Source: an uncultured Pseudomonadota bacterium
Lineage (GTDB): Bacteria; Pseudomonadota; Gammaproteobacteria; Ga0077536
Direction of reading: 5' to 3'
Assembly: GCA_903825645.1 (NCBI GenBank)
Contig: CAIKBL010000038.1
Location: forward strand, 22,837-86,836
Length of the DNA: 64,000 nt
The notes below the pieces were generated by a model. That model had not been told where the DNA came from and did not search any database. It saw only the letters and a program-made list of their open reading frames with translations. A program made the position numbers and the translations under genes. Shown here one piece after another: positions 55,683 through 63,915 of the stretch. Position 1 is the first letter of the stretch. Each line of letters opens with the position of its first letter.

Positions 55683-57328
55683 GAGATTGCTCCCAAAACC
55701 GCCGTGAGTTTGGCGTGAATATTGAAACCGAGCACAAAAAAGCCAATCTGGATGATATAGATGCTTATCAAGCCAGTCAGCACCAAAAAGAATCCCGTCA
55801 TCTCGACCTTCCGCTGCTGCCGATGCAGCGGGTTAGAGGTCATACTGATGACCCCGAGAATATTTAAGCCGGTTAAGGCCTTCAAATCGGGAGCATCAAT
55901 AATCCGCGGACTGAGCTGGGAAAGGACGACCGCAAGTCCGGCGCCCGCGGCCAGCCCGACCAACAAGACACCCGAGGCATATAGAATACGGTTAGGACCC
56001 GTGGGTTGTAACGGAACACGAGTGGGTTCGATGATTTTGACTTTAACCTCGTCTTCCGATCGATCCGCCTCCCGGCCCATATTCATCTGCTCGCGCCGCT
56101 TAAGCAGCTCGTCATACTGGCTCTTCGTGACCGAGTAATCTCGATTAAGGCGGGTCAGCTCCGCTTCTATCTCCGGCACGACGTCCACGCGTTGCTTCAG
56201 CGCATCTACTCTCGCCGAATATTCTTTGACACGCTCGCGAAGCGCGGCGACCGTCGCATCCGCCTGGACCGCCTGTAATTTAAGTTGTTGCTTGTAGGGC
56301 GATTCCAGCGCTACAGCCGTGTCGTTAGCCGATCCCGTATTGCCCTGAGCGGCGAGCTCTTTTGCTTTTTTGGCCTTGCGCGTTTTGTAGTCGGCGATAA
56401 GTTGCCGCATGCTGACAACATCCGGATATTTCTCGGTATAAGTCAGCAATTTTTCATCAATACGGTTCTGCAGATCCGCAATCTTTGTATCGAACACCGC
56501 CAACTCTGGGAATTTTTTGGTGAGATCATCGCTAGCACCGCCGCTCTCGCCTTTATCCTGATCAAGTGCTTCCAGCAGATCGTCACGTGCCACCCCGGCA
56601 CCCGAGGTGCCGTCTTTCTTCAACTCGTCGCGACGTTGCTCCGCCTCGCGCAGTTCGAGATTGGCGCCTTTCAACTGCGATTGTGTCTCTTCAAGATGTG
56701 CAAAAAACCCACCCTGAGAGCCCGGCATTATCCCGACATTGCGCTGTTTAAATTGTTTTAAGCGATCTTCAGCCTCTATCAGGCGTTTCTCATAGGCAGC
56801 GATTTGTTGTTCCAGAAAGTTCTGTGTAGTCACCGTATCGCGGCGGGCGTCTCCGAGGGATTGCTCCATAAAGATATTGAGAAGCTCATCCACCACGACC
56901 TTCGCCACCTTAGGATTCTCGTTGACATAGGAGACATCGTAGATGTTGTCGCCGCGACTCGTGGTGATTGACACTCTAGCCGATAGCTTTTTGATGAGCG
57001 CGTCAAAATCTTCGGGGCTCTTTGCTTTCAAATCCAAATCTGCCCGGCGCGCCACCTCCTCAAGATTAGGACGCGTCAGCAGCGTCCGGCTCAGCAGCAG
57101 CGCCGAATCGGATAACGCCCCTGAGCTGAACGCGATACCGGACAGCAACGGCCGGAGCATGGAACGGGTATCTAAGAAGACCTTGGCCCCGACCTGGTAG
57201 GTATCGGGCAACCACTGAACGAGCCCCCATCCCGCTATGCAGAGGATACTCGCGAGCACCATGCCGGCCCAACGATAGAGCCACGCCATTCTCGCGAAGG
57301 TCCTAAGGACCTGAACTTGTTCAAACAT
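55679..57328 (-). CDS. XrtA-associated chain-length determinant protein (Wzz/GumC-like)
   Basis: A 549-residue inner-membrane protein. Membrane segments at about residues 18-38 and near the C-terminus (about 455-475 and 515-545) enclose a large periplasmic domain with long coiled coils (EKRLIEAEDRLKQFKQRNVG and VKEYSARVDALKQRVDVVPE). The proline-containing segment before the C-terminal membrane part (KIIEPTRVPLQPTGPNRILY) is typical of Wzz proteins. It sets polymer length together with the tyrosine kinase downstream. TIGR03007 type. Confidence 0.94.
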   Translation of the reverse strand: MFEQVQVLRTFARMAWLYRWAGMVLASILCIAGWGLVQWLPDTYQVGAKVFLDTRSMLRPLLSGIAFSSGALSDSALLLSRTLLTRPNLEEVARRADLDLKAKSPEDFDALIKKLSARVSITTSRGDNIYDVSYVNENPKVAKVVVDELLNIFMEQSLGDARRDTVTTQNFLEQQIAAYEKRLIEAEDRLKQFKQRNVGIMPGSQGGFFAHLEETQSQLKGANLELREAEQRRDELKKDGTSGAGVARDDLLEALDQDKGESGGASDDLTKKFPELAVFDTKIADLQNRIDEKLLTYTEKYPDVVSMRQLIADYKTRKAKKAKELAAQGNTGSANDTAVALESPYKQQLKLQAVQADATVAALRERVKEYSARVDALKQRVDVVPEIEAELTRLNRDYSVTKSQYDELLKRREQMNMGREADRSEDEVKVKIIEPTRVPLQPTGPNRILYASGVLLVGLAAGAGLAVVLSQLSPRIIDAPDLKALTGLNILGVISMTSNPLHRQQRKVEMTGFFLVLTGLISIYIIQIGFFVLGFNIHAKLTAVLGAIS

Positions 57329-57379
57329 GACGAGATAAACCCTTCCATCCCAAGGAAATGCCCCACAAATCGGTCACGG

Positions 57380-58033
57380 TCAGAACCAAGCTTGCGGGAC
57401 AATCAAAATATCGCCAGGTTGGAGATCTATGTTGGCGGAGAAATCTCCATCCCGAATCAAATCGTCCAAGCGGATGCGATATTCCGTTTCCTTACCCCCC
57501 ATATACCGAACAAGCACTGTCCGGTTACCCGCCGCATAATCTGTCAGACCGCCGACCTGGATCATCAGATCCAGCGCCGTCATATGCTTCTTGTAGGGAA
57601 TAGCCGTGGGTTTGCTTGCCTCCCCCACCACGCGCACCTGATCGACGTACTGCCCGACAAAACCCGAAGGAATTACCGTCACCAACGGATCTCTTACGTA
57701 CTCGCCAAGCTCCTTTTCAAGTTCGATGGAGAGCTGAGGCGGCGTCTTGCCGGCGGCCAAAAATTCCTTGATGAGCGGTGTGGAAAACTTGCCGTCAGGG
57801 CGGACCGCCACCGTCGTCGATAATTCCGGGTTCCGCCAGACAAAGATGTTCAGCGAGTCACCCGGCCCGACGCGATAGGTCCAGTCCTTCGTCGAATCCG
57901 ACGTCGTCGGGGCGAGCTCCCGAGAGGTCCAAAACATCTCTTTCAGATTGTGGCGGGCGTGGTTCGTGCAAGCACCGAGACCGAGTGTCAGCACCATAAG
58001 TCCGGCCGCGAAGGCCCGTTGGCGGAGAATCAT
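57380..58033 (-). CDS. XrtA-associated polysaccharide export lipoprotein (Wza-like)
   Basis: About 217 residues. The signal peptide ends in a lipobox GLGAC (Cys about residue 21), so it is a lipoprotein. The polysaccharide export domain has YRVGPGDSLNIFVWRNPELS, VRPDGKFSTPLI and a SLBB-like part (VRVVGEASKPTAIPYKKHMT), ending QPGDILIVPQAWF. It forms the outer-membrane end of the export channel. I choose the ATG at 58033 (MILRQRAFAAG); the ATG at 58051 (MRDNTI) is possible. It is the first gene of the long operon. TIGR03027 type. Confidence 0.93.
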   Translation of the reverse strand: MILRQRAFAAGLMVLTLGLGACTNHARHNLKEMFWTSRELAPTTSDSTKDWTYRVGPGDSLNIFVWRNPELSTTVAVRPDGKFSTPLIKEFLAAGKTPPQLSIELEKELGEYVRDPLVTVIPSGFVGQYVDQVRVVGEASKPTAIPYKKHMTALDLMIQVGGLTDYAAGNRTVLVRYMGGKETEYRIRLDDLIRDGDFSANIDLQPGDILIVPQAWF

Positions 58034-58051
58034 GATTGTATTGTCCCTCAT

Positions 58052-58376
58052 ATAAAAAGACTGCTCTCGTGAATTCTGATGCGACAGGCCATTGAACGAG
58101 CCGCAAGGCGTGACCTGCGCGTCTGCTCGTATGACTGGCATGCACCCATGCACCCCGACTACAGTCTATTTTTCAATTATTTACTGGCGAAGTCTAGTGT
58201 AATTTAAGATTTTCGACCTACGCCGAAAATAGCGCACGTCCCGGGGCATAGGAGCCTCCCTCATCGGGAGACCTGAGCGGCCAGCGCGCGCCAGACTTTA
58301 GCGGCAAAGCGCGCGGCACACCCGCCACCAATCGCGCACCAAGCGCATGGATACTTCCCAACGCCGACACGGGCGC
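58052..58376. other. Upstream region of the XrtA operon
   Basis: About 325 bases between the acyltransferase stop and the export lipoprotein gene. It is AT-rich around 58160-58230 and holds the inverted repeat at 58209-58230. I see no GG-N10-GC sigma-54 pattern for the minus strand here and no strong sigma-70 pair. Confidence 0.5.
58209..58230. promoter_or_regulatory. Inverted repeat upstream of the XrtA operon, possible operator
   Basis: Perfect 7-base arms ATTTTCG/CGAAAAT with an 8-base centre, about 160-180 bases upstream of the export lipoprotein start. It could bind a dimeric regulator; there is no T-run that would make it a terminator. Confidence 0.35.
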
Positions 58377-59546
58377 TCATTTGAACACAATCTGACGTGC
58401 CGAAAACTGGAGTGTCCCCGTCTCCGCCGCGGCCCGCAGAAAATCGCTCGCAGCGGATTCGTCGACCGCGGCAAGCAGGGCGAGCTCGAGCGGGCCTCCC
58501 CGAAACACCCCCCCCGTCGGGCTGTCGCGCTCGGGCAGCGCCTGTTGGCGGGCAACCTCCAGGGCAAATTCCAAGCGCTGGGTGGCCGGCGCGAACGCGA
58601 GCACCATCGCGAGCTCATCCATCGAACGCATGCGGCTGGAAAGAATCTTGAACAACCGCCGGCAACGGTCCGGATTGACCTGCAGCTGAGATTGGAAAGT
58701 GCCCCGATCGAGTGTCATCAATTCCGTATCAGTCACCGCCACGGCGGAGGCCGAGCGGGTCTGATCATCAATTAAGGCGAGCTCGCCGAAGAGTTCGCCC
58801 CGTTTCAGTTGTGCGAGTGTCAGCTCCTCACCGCTCGTTCGTTTCCGCGAGATACGAATTTCTCCCGAATCAATGACATAGGCGTGCTCCCCGACGTCGC
58901 CTTCCAGAAATACATGCTCCCCGGCCCGAAACACCATCCGTTCGAAACTGTCCTGAAACGCGCTCAAGGCCGTGTCAGGCAAGTCGCCGAATGCCCAACC
59001 CAGAAATTGCGCGGTCGTGCCCGCCAAGGGAATGACCTCGCTGCCGATCTCTTCATTCCAGATTTTTGCGCTTAACTCGGTAAATCCGAGGCGTCGATAC
59101 ATGCTGGCCGTGTCATGGTTGACCACCACGAGCACATGCGTGGTGTCGTAACGATGACAAACCGTGGCCGCCATGCGGAACATCGCGCGAATGACGTCGC
59201 GTCGCCGGCGCCAGCGGCCCCGAACGGCCAACATCCCCGCACTCCCAAATTGAGCTACCGCGCCTCCCGCGGCCTGGCCTCGGTAAGGCTTGAAATCAAA
59301 CAACTCGTCCACCGGCATCCCGGCTTCACTGTCTTTGACCAGCCGCATACTCGCCACCGGCTCCGAGCCCTCATAGGCGACCACATGATAGACGCTGGGG
59401 AAAGCATCGAACCGGTCAACCAGACGAGCCCCGTGCAGCGGTTTGCCACCGAACTTGCCATCTTCGAGGACAAACACTTCATGACGCAGCCACAGGGCAT
59501 CATCGATTTCTCGGGCATTCTGGGCGACTTTTATCCTAATGGGCAT
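58377..59546 (-). CDS. GNAT-like acyltransferase fused to a cyclic-nucleotide-binding domain
   Basis: A 389-residue protein. The N-terminal about 190 residues are GNAT/autoinducer-synthase-like: ALWLRHEVFVLEDGKFGG, VYHVVAYEGSEPVASMRLVK, FGSAGMLAVRGRWRRRRDVI and YRRLGFTELSA. Residues about 215-320 are a CRP-type cyclic-nucleotide domain: FRAGEHVFLEGDVGEHAYVI, SGEIRISRK and KRGELFGELALIDDQTRSAS (the phosphate-binding cassette). There is no DNA-binding HTH after it. Exosortase-linked acyltransferases of a related type are known; here activity may be gated by cAMP or c-di-GMP. It lies upstream of the operon, same strand, 325 bases away. Confidence 0.85.
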   Translation of the reverse strand: MPIRIKVAQNAREIDDALWLRHEVFVLEDGKFGGKPLHGARLVDRFDAFPSVYHVVAYEGSEPVASMRLVKDSEAGMPVDELFDFKPYRGQAAGGAVAQFGSAGMLAVRGRWRRRRDVIRAMFRMAATVCHRYDTTHVLVVVNHDTASMYRRLGFTELSAKIWNEEIGSEVIPLAGTTAQFLGWAFGDLPDTALSAFQDSFERMVFRAGEHVFLEGDVGEHAYVIDSGEIRISRKRTSGEELTLAQLKRGELFGELALIDDQTRSASAVAVTDTELMTLDRGTFQSQLQVNPDRCRRLFKILSSRMRSMDELAMVLAFAPATQRLEFALEVARQQALPERDSPTGGVFRGGPLELALLAAVDESAASDFLRAAAETGTLQFSARQIVFK

Positions 59547-59784
59547 AAATCGCGAGGTTCCACTGATAAGGGTTGAGCGGGGTTCGAAACCATTTTTTTG
59601 CCTGCCGCGGGACGTTCGCTAGGGCATTGAATGGAGATCCGAAGGCGAAGCGTGCGCCGAAGTCGCGGCTCAGGCAAGGCGTTCGGGTGCTCCTGGCCTG
59701 CGTCATTATTCTCAGCTTATCGGTAAGATGGTCCGCTAAATCGAGACCTCTGAGGCCACTTCAACCCGATGATTCAGTTTGTCC

Positions 59785-61314
59785 CTAGAAGCTGTAACGC
59801 AACTCGTAGTACACGCGATTACTTTGCGTGAACTCGCCGAAGAGATGGTCCCGGGCCCCACCGAAAATATCGGCGCCCACGGTCCCGCGCCAGTCCTTCG
59901 CAAACTCCCACGCGATTTTACTCTCGAGCATCCAGTCATCCCGATTAAGGCTTCGGATCCACAACACTTCAGGCGTGATGTGGGGATGCCAACCGGTCGT
60001 CGACAGCAGGATACTAGCCCCCGACTCGACCTCCCGGACCCCCATCGCAGCTTGTTGTTGCTGGTACCAGGTCTGGAAAAACTGCAGGTTCGCATGCGCC
60101 CCCTGCTCACCCGTCCAATCGGTGCCGACGATATACCGCAGATCGTCGGTACGGGCAATCCCGTTCGGATTGCTCCCGGGCGTCACACTCATGGCCTGGT
60201 TGAAGGTCTGAATGACTTCTGACTTAAGCACAAAACTGCCCAGATCTTTGGCCACCGTGGCGCCCAGTTGATGAATTCGATCGTGATAAGGCGTGCATTG
60301 GAGCATCGCGGCGTTGCTCGAATTCTGCGCACAGCCAAAAGTCGCCGTCTTATCGGGTGCACTATAATAGAACCCGGAGGTATCCCAACCGTTGACCAGA
60401 TAGGACAGCCTCGACCCCACGCCAAATTGCCGACCGGGATCTCCCAAATTCTTGTCTTCCAGGAAGTTACTACTCAGGCCCGGGGGCAGGACTAATGGAT
60501 TAGGCCGGTAGTCACCACCGACCTCACCAAGATTGTCCTTGGTCACGACCGGGAGGTAGATGAATTCGGCGTGAAAGTTGTCCTTAAAATACTCAGCCCG
60601 CGCTGCCCACTGCGGAATGCGTATGGTGTCGAAATCGGGCAGGACGAACTGACGAAAATCGAGCGCGGAGACGACATCCGCAAAGAAAAGCCCCACCATC
60701 TCGCCCCAGATGATGTTTTGTCGCCCAATCCGGAAGTCCCAGTTATTAGCGTCGATGTCGAGGAACGACTCATCGATCCAGCCGTCAACGCGCTGATCTC
60801 GTTTGACGCGGTCAGGATAGAAATTCGGCGTGATGTCATAAATGGCGTCATAGAAAAATGTGCCACTCATTTGCCATTTAACTCGGTCACTGAGCGTGTC
60901 ACTCAGTTTCAGGCGTGCGTACGTCCGGAATTTCGAAAAGTGCGCCGGATCGGCATAGGTATACGCAAGCTCGTTCTGCACGAATCCGCTGATCTTGGGC
61001 CCGGAAGTTGATTTGCGATCTGCTGAAGGCGTCTCCGCGACGTCAGCTACCGGCGGCTTCTTGTCAACTATGGCGCTCGCCGCGTCTGTAGGGGGCGGCG
61101 CCGCGGCTGTCGTATCGGGGATATTTTGTGGCTTTGAAACCGGCGCATCCGCCGGGGTATCAATGAAGAGATCTGCACCGGACTCGGCCATGCGAAACGA
61201 TTCGGCGAGCGGTGTGCTGCTCATCGCGGACGTCAACTGTGCGCCCTGTCCTGCACTGGGTATGAGGATGGCGCCAAACAGGATGAGGCTTGAGAGACGT
61301 ATTTCTGTTCGCAT
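59785..61314 (-). CDS. DUF1302-like outer-membrane beta-barrel protein
   Basis: About 509 residues. It has a signal peptide (about residues 1-24, ending SAGQGA), a low-complexity Pro/Ala/Asp linker of about 80 residues (DTTAAAPPPTDAASA), then a beta-barrel domain starting ISGFVQNELAYTYADPAHFS. WDFRIGRQNIIWGEMVGLFF is a typical porin-like strand pair and the last strand ends VYYELRYSF with the terminal Phe expected for BAM recognition. DUF1302 family proteins are uncharacterised outer-membrane proteins. I prefer the ATG at 61314 (MRTEIR) to the GTG at 61329. Divergent from the GT1-like gene. Confidence 0.87.
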   Translation of the reverse strand: MRTEIRLSSLILFGAILIPSAGQGAQLTSAMSSTPLAESFRMAESGADLFIDTPADAPVSKPQNIPDTTAAAPPPTDAASAIVDKKPPVADVAETPSADRKSTSGPKISGFVQNELAYTYADPAHFSKFRTYARLKLSDTLSDRVKWQMSGTFFYDAIYDITPNFYPDRVKRDQRVDGWIDESFLDIDANNWDFRIGRQNIIWGEMVGLFFADVVSALDFRQFVLPDFDTIRIPQWAARAEYFKDNFHAEFIYLPVVTKDNLGEVGGDYRPNPLVLPPGLSSNFLEDKNLGDPGRQFGVGSRLSYLVNGWDTSGFYYSAPDKTATFGCAQNSSNAAMLQCTPYHDRIHQLGATVAKDLGSFVLKSEVIQTFNQAMSVTPGSNPNGIARTDDLRYIVGTDWTGEQGAHANLQFFQTWYQQQQAAMGVREVESGASILLSTTGWHPHITPEVLWIRSLNRDDWMLESKIAWEFAKDWRGTVGADIFGGARDHLFGEFTQSNRVYYELRYSF

Positions 61315-61382
61315 AATTGACGCAACCACCTCATGCGCGACATCCGAAAGTCACCTGCCACCGGCAGTGGGAATCGTGCCAA

Positions 61383-61412
61383 ACTGAGAGTAACTTATCA
61401 TAAGTTCTCAGT
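61383..61412. promoter_or_regulatory. Inverted repeat in the divergent region, possible operator
   Basis: ACTGAG...AACTTAT-C-ATAAGTT CTCAGT: two pairs of arms with a 3-base bulge (AGT) on the left side. It lies between the starts of the DUF1302 gene and the GT1-like gene, where it could bind a regulator of both. Confidence 0.4.
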
Positions 61413-61521
61413 AACTGCATGGGGGTGAAGTGATTTTTGTGCGCTAGAATCAGGAAAGCGTCCGACAGATACGCTTCATGCGAACGTGATGGAAAATCCT
61501 CGTCAAAGAGATTTCACCCCA

Positions 61522-62727
61522 ATGCGCCGGAAAATTGTCTTTTTTGCGGAGAGCGTGACCTTGGCGCACATCGCGCGGCCGTTCACCTTGGCCAGCGGTC
61601 TCGATCCCGCGGAATTTGAGGTGACTTTCGCCTGGCACCCTCGCTACCGCAACCTCTTTCCGGTATTCCCGTTTACGGAGCGTAAAATCCAGTCAATTGA
61701 ATCGGCAGAATTTTTAAAGACATTGGACACTGGTGGCCCAAGCTATGACGTGAAAACACTGATTAAGTACGTGGAAGAAGATTTAGTCGTTCTGGACGAG
61801 GTGCGGCCCGATATCGTGGTGGGAGATTTCAGGCTCTCGTTGTCGGTAAGCGCGAGACTACGGAAAATTCCGTATGTGAATATCACGAATGCCTATTGGA
61901 GTCCGTATGCGGATATCCGGATCCCCGCGCCAGACCTCTGGCCTTTCCGCGCACTGCCGACGGCCGTGGCTCAGGGTCTCTTCGACCTCATCCGGCCACT
62001 GGCTTTCGCCCGCAATGCCGGCCCGATGCGGGCTTTGCATCGACATTTTGGTCTCCGCCCTCCGCCACCGGACGTCCGCGCCGCCTACACATTGGCGGAT
62101 TTTGTGGCTTACGCGGATGTGTCCGATCTCGTGCCGGTCAGAGGTCTACCAGGCTCGCACAAATTTATTGGACCCATCTTATGGGCGCCCCGGGTCAGCA
62201 AACCGGACTGGTGGGCCGAGGTTTCAGCCCGGCCCGGTCTCAAAGCGTACGTCACGTTGGGCAGCTCGGGTGCCTCCGTCATCCTACCCAAAGTGATTGC
62301 AGCGTTGTCGGAGACGTCATTCACCAGTTTAATCGCCACCGCGGGACATCGCGTGCCACCAACTGTCGGGTCAAAAAACATCTTTTATGCGGATTACCTG
62401 CCCGGTGACGAAGCGGCAGCAGCCTCGTCAATCGTTATTTGTAATGGAGGAAGTCCAAGTTCCTATCAGGCCCTAAGCCAGGGAACTCCAATCCTCGGCC
62501 TCTGCACGAACTTCGACCAACAGCTTAATATGACCACGGTAGCGTCACGCGGGGCGGGGATTTCGGTCATACGTTCAGACTGCACCGCCGATAAAATCAG
62601 TAACCGGGTACATCGAATATTGGATGGATCGGGTTTTAAATCGCAGGCCGAAAAATGCAAAACCGAGCTGGCTGCTTTTCCTCCAGCGCCGAAAAATTTC
62701 GTCCACTGGCTATCAGATATTCTTTGA
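61522..62727 (+). CDS. GT1-like glycosyltransferase
   Basis: About 401 residues of the UDP-glycosyltransferase/MGT type. The N-terminal domain starts MRRKIVFFAESVTLAHIARP, with the His after VTLAH in the usual base position. The donor-binding region is CNGGSPSSYQALSQGTPILG followed by FDQQLN, corresponding to the HGGxxT...GxP...DQ pattern, although the His is replaced by Asn. Such enzymes glycosylate lipids or small molecules. The track begins at a GTG at 61486; ATGs at 61489 and 61522 are possible and I use 61522 because it opens the family domain. It converges on the PEP-CTERM gene. Confidence 0.85.
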   Translation: MRRKIVFFAESVTLAHIARPFTLASGLDPAEFEVTFAWHPRYRNLFPVFPFTERKIQSIESAEFLKTLDTGGPSYDVKTLIKYVEEDLVVLDEVRPDIVVGDFRLSLSVSARLRKIPYVNITNAYWSPYADIRIPAPDLWPFRALPTAVAQGLFDLIRPLAFARNAGPMRALHRHFGLRPPPPDVRAAYTLADFVAYADVSDLVPVRGLPGSHKFIGPILWAPRVSKPDWWAEVSARPGLKAYVTLGSSGASVILPKVIAALSETSFTSLIATAGHRVPPTVGSKNIFYADYLPGDEAAAASSIVICNGGSPSSYQALSQGTPILGLCTNFDQQLNMTTVASRGAGISVIRSDCTADKISNRVHRILDGSGFKSQAEKCKTELAAFPPAPKNFVHWLSDIL

Positions 62728-62800
62728 CGTCGGGATGCCTCACTAGGCACCCGACAGAATCGCAACGGCAGCATTAGTCGGTGCTGCTGGTTATCCCACA

Positions 62801-62832
62801 CGTGTTTCTAACCAGACTGGGTTAGAAACACG
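62801..62832. repeat. Perfect 13-base inverted repeat between convergent genes
   Basis: CGTGTTTCTAACC, a 6-base loop, then GGTTAGAAACACG. It lies between the stops of the GT1-like gene and the PEP-CTERM gene. The hairpin would be strong on either strand but neither side has a T-run, so it could be a bidirectional terminator of the hairpin-only type, or a stability element. Confidence 0.85.
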
Positions 62833-62902
62833 CGAGGAACTTCTCAACCCTCTTCTTTAAGTCGCTCGTCCTTAGCAAGGGTACTACTGTCTTTGTGCCA
62901 GG

Positions 62903-63799
62903 TTATCCCTTGATAAGACGTCGCCGAGCGACGCCGCCGGCCGCTAACATCCCAATCCCCATGAGCGCTAAGCTTGTCGGCTCAGGAACCGTATGCACGT
63001 CGGCGATCTCTAAGTCAACCGCTGATGTACCCGAAAGATTCGTGAAATTCGCCTGAAGGGCCCAGATGTTAGAGAAGTCGGCTCCGCCACCAGTTCCGCA
63101 CTGGATTGCTGTTTGTAAGCCCCCTGGACCTATTGGGCCGACGAGCCCACAAGCTCCACCCGTCATGTTCGCGAACAAATAGTCCTTTACGCCGGCTATG
63201 TCGTCGGCATCCGCAGTAACCATCGACCAATGGGTCGCATCCGTCCAAGCCACTATCTGGAATTTGAACCCCTGATCACTTATGAGCGACTTCAGCTCAA
63301 ACCCATTCTTTCCTCCAGCCTTCAGATCCTGGCTAGTGGCAAACGCGCCAAAGGTGCCTAGTGTCGAGCACGAAGCACTAGTGTTGCAGAGTGTGCCGGC
63401 AGTACCGGCATTCGCTCCATCCCAAGTGACAGAAGCTGTCGAATGAACACCCGGGCCGTTGCTCCAAGCTAAGGCATAAGTGCTAAAAGTGGTATCGTAG
63501 AACACGCCAAGTCCTGCTGTCTTGTTGGCATTATTTTGAGAATCTGCGCTAGTTAGCCAGAGCGACCGCGCGCCCCCGGTTACGGACGAACCGAGCCCTG
63601 TTTCCAATGCCGACGATGTATGGAAGCTGCCATTTACCGTCAATTGAACGCCGCCTGTGGAGGTGTTCGCGTCATATGAATAGAGCCCCGTACCAGTTGG
63701 TGATGTACTCCAGTCCGAAAACAAATCGATAGGAGCCGCATTCGCCGTTCCGCCGACGCAAAACACCATCGGTGCGATAATTTTCACTAATCTCTTCAT
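62903..63799 (-). CDS. PEP-CTERM sorting-domain protein
   Basis: A 298-residue exported protein. The signal peptide is residues 1-21 (ending GGTANA). The body is rich in Gly, Ser, Thr, Ala and Asn (TSTGGVQLTVNGSFHTSS). The C-terminus is a full PEP-CTERM tail from residue 271: VPEPTS, a hydrophobic stretch LALMGIGMLAAGGVA, and basic RRRLIKG. Exosortase A should cut this tail and release the protein, probably to the cell surface or matrix. A strong ribosome site (aggggaga) precedes the ATG. Expression is probably RpoN-dependent (see promoter at 63898-63915). Confidence 0.93.
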   Translation of the reverse strand: MKRLVKIIAPMVFCVGGTANAAPIDLFSDWSTSPTGTGLYSYDANTSTGGVQLTVNGSFHTSSALETGLGSSVTGGARSLWLTSADSQNNANKTAGLGVFYDTTFSTYALAWSNGPGVHSTASVTWDGANAGTAGTLCNTSASCSTLGTFGAFATSQDLKAGGKNGFELKSLISDQGFKFQIVAWTDATHWSMVTADADDIAGVKDYLFANMTGGACGLVGPIGPGGLQTAIQCGTGGGADFSNIWALQANFTNLSGTSAVDLEIADVHTVPEPTSLALMGIGMLAAGGVARRRLIKG

Positions 63800-63897
63800 T
63801 ACGTTCTCCCCTTAACTTTACGTTGGTCGATCTTGACTCTTACCAAATAAACCGAGTTTGTGTTTTAGTGCCTTAAGCATCTCGATATATTCTCAAT

Positions 63898-63915
63898 ATG
63901 CTATTTTCATGCCAA
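63898..63915 (-). promoter_or_regulatory. Sigma-54 (-24/-12) promoter of the PEP-CTERM gene
   Basis: The minus strand reads TTGGCATGAAAATAGCAT, against the sigma-54 consensus TTGGCACGnnnnTTGCW. The invariant GG and GC are separated by exactly ten bases, as required. Transcription would start near 63888, giving a leader of about 88 bases to the ATG at 63799. The upstream activator site would lie to the right, partly beyond the window. Confidence 0.78.

Noticed and set aside
59665-59682. Minus-strand GG-N10-GC pattern upstream of the acyltransferase gene
   Set aside because: Spacing fits but the flanking bases (CGGCGCACG and TTCGCC) match the sigma-54 consensus poorly, and the region is GC-rich enough for chance matches.
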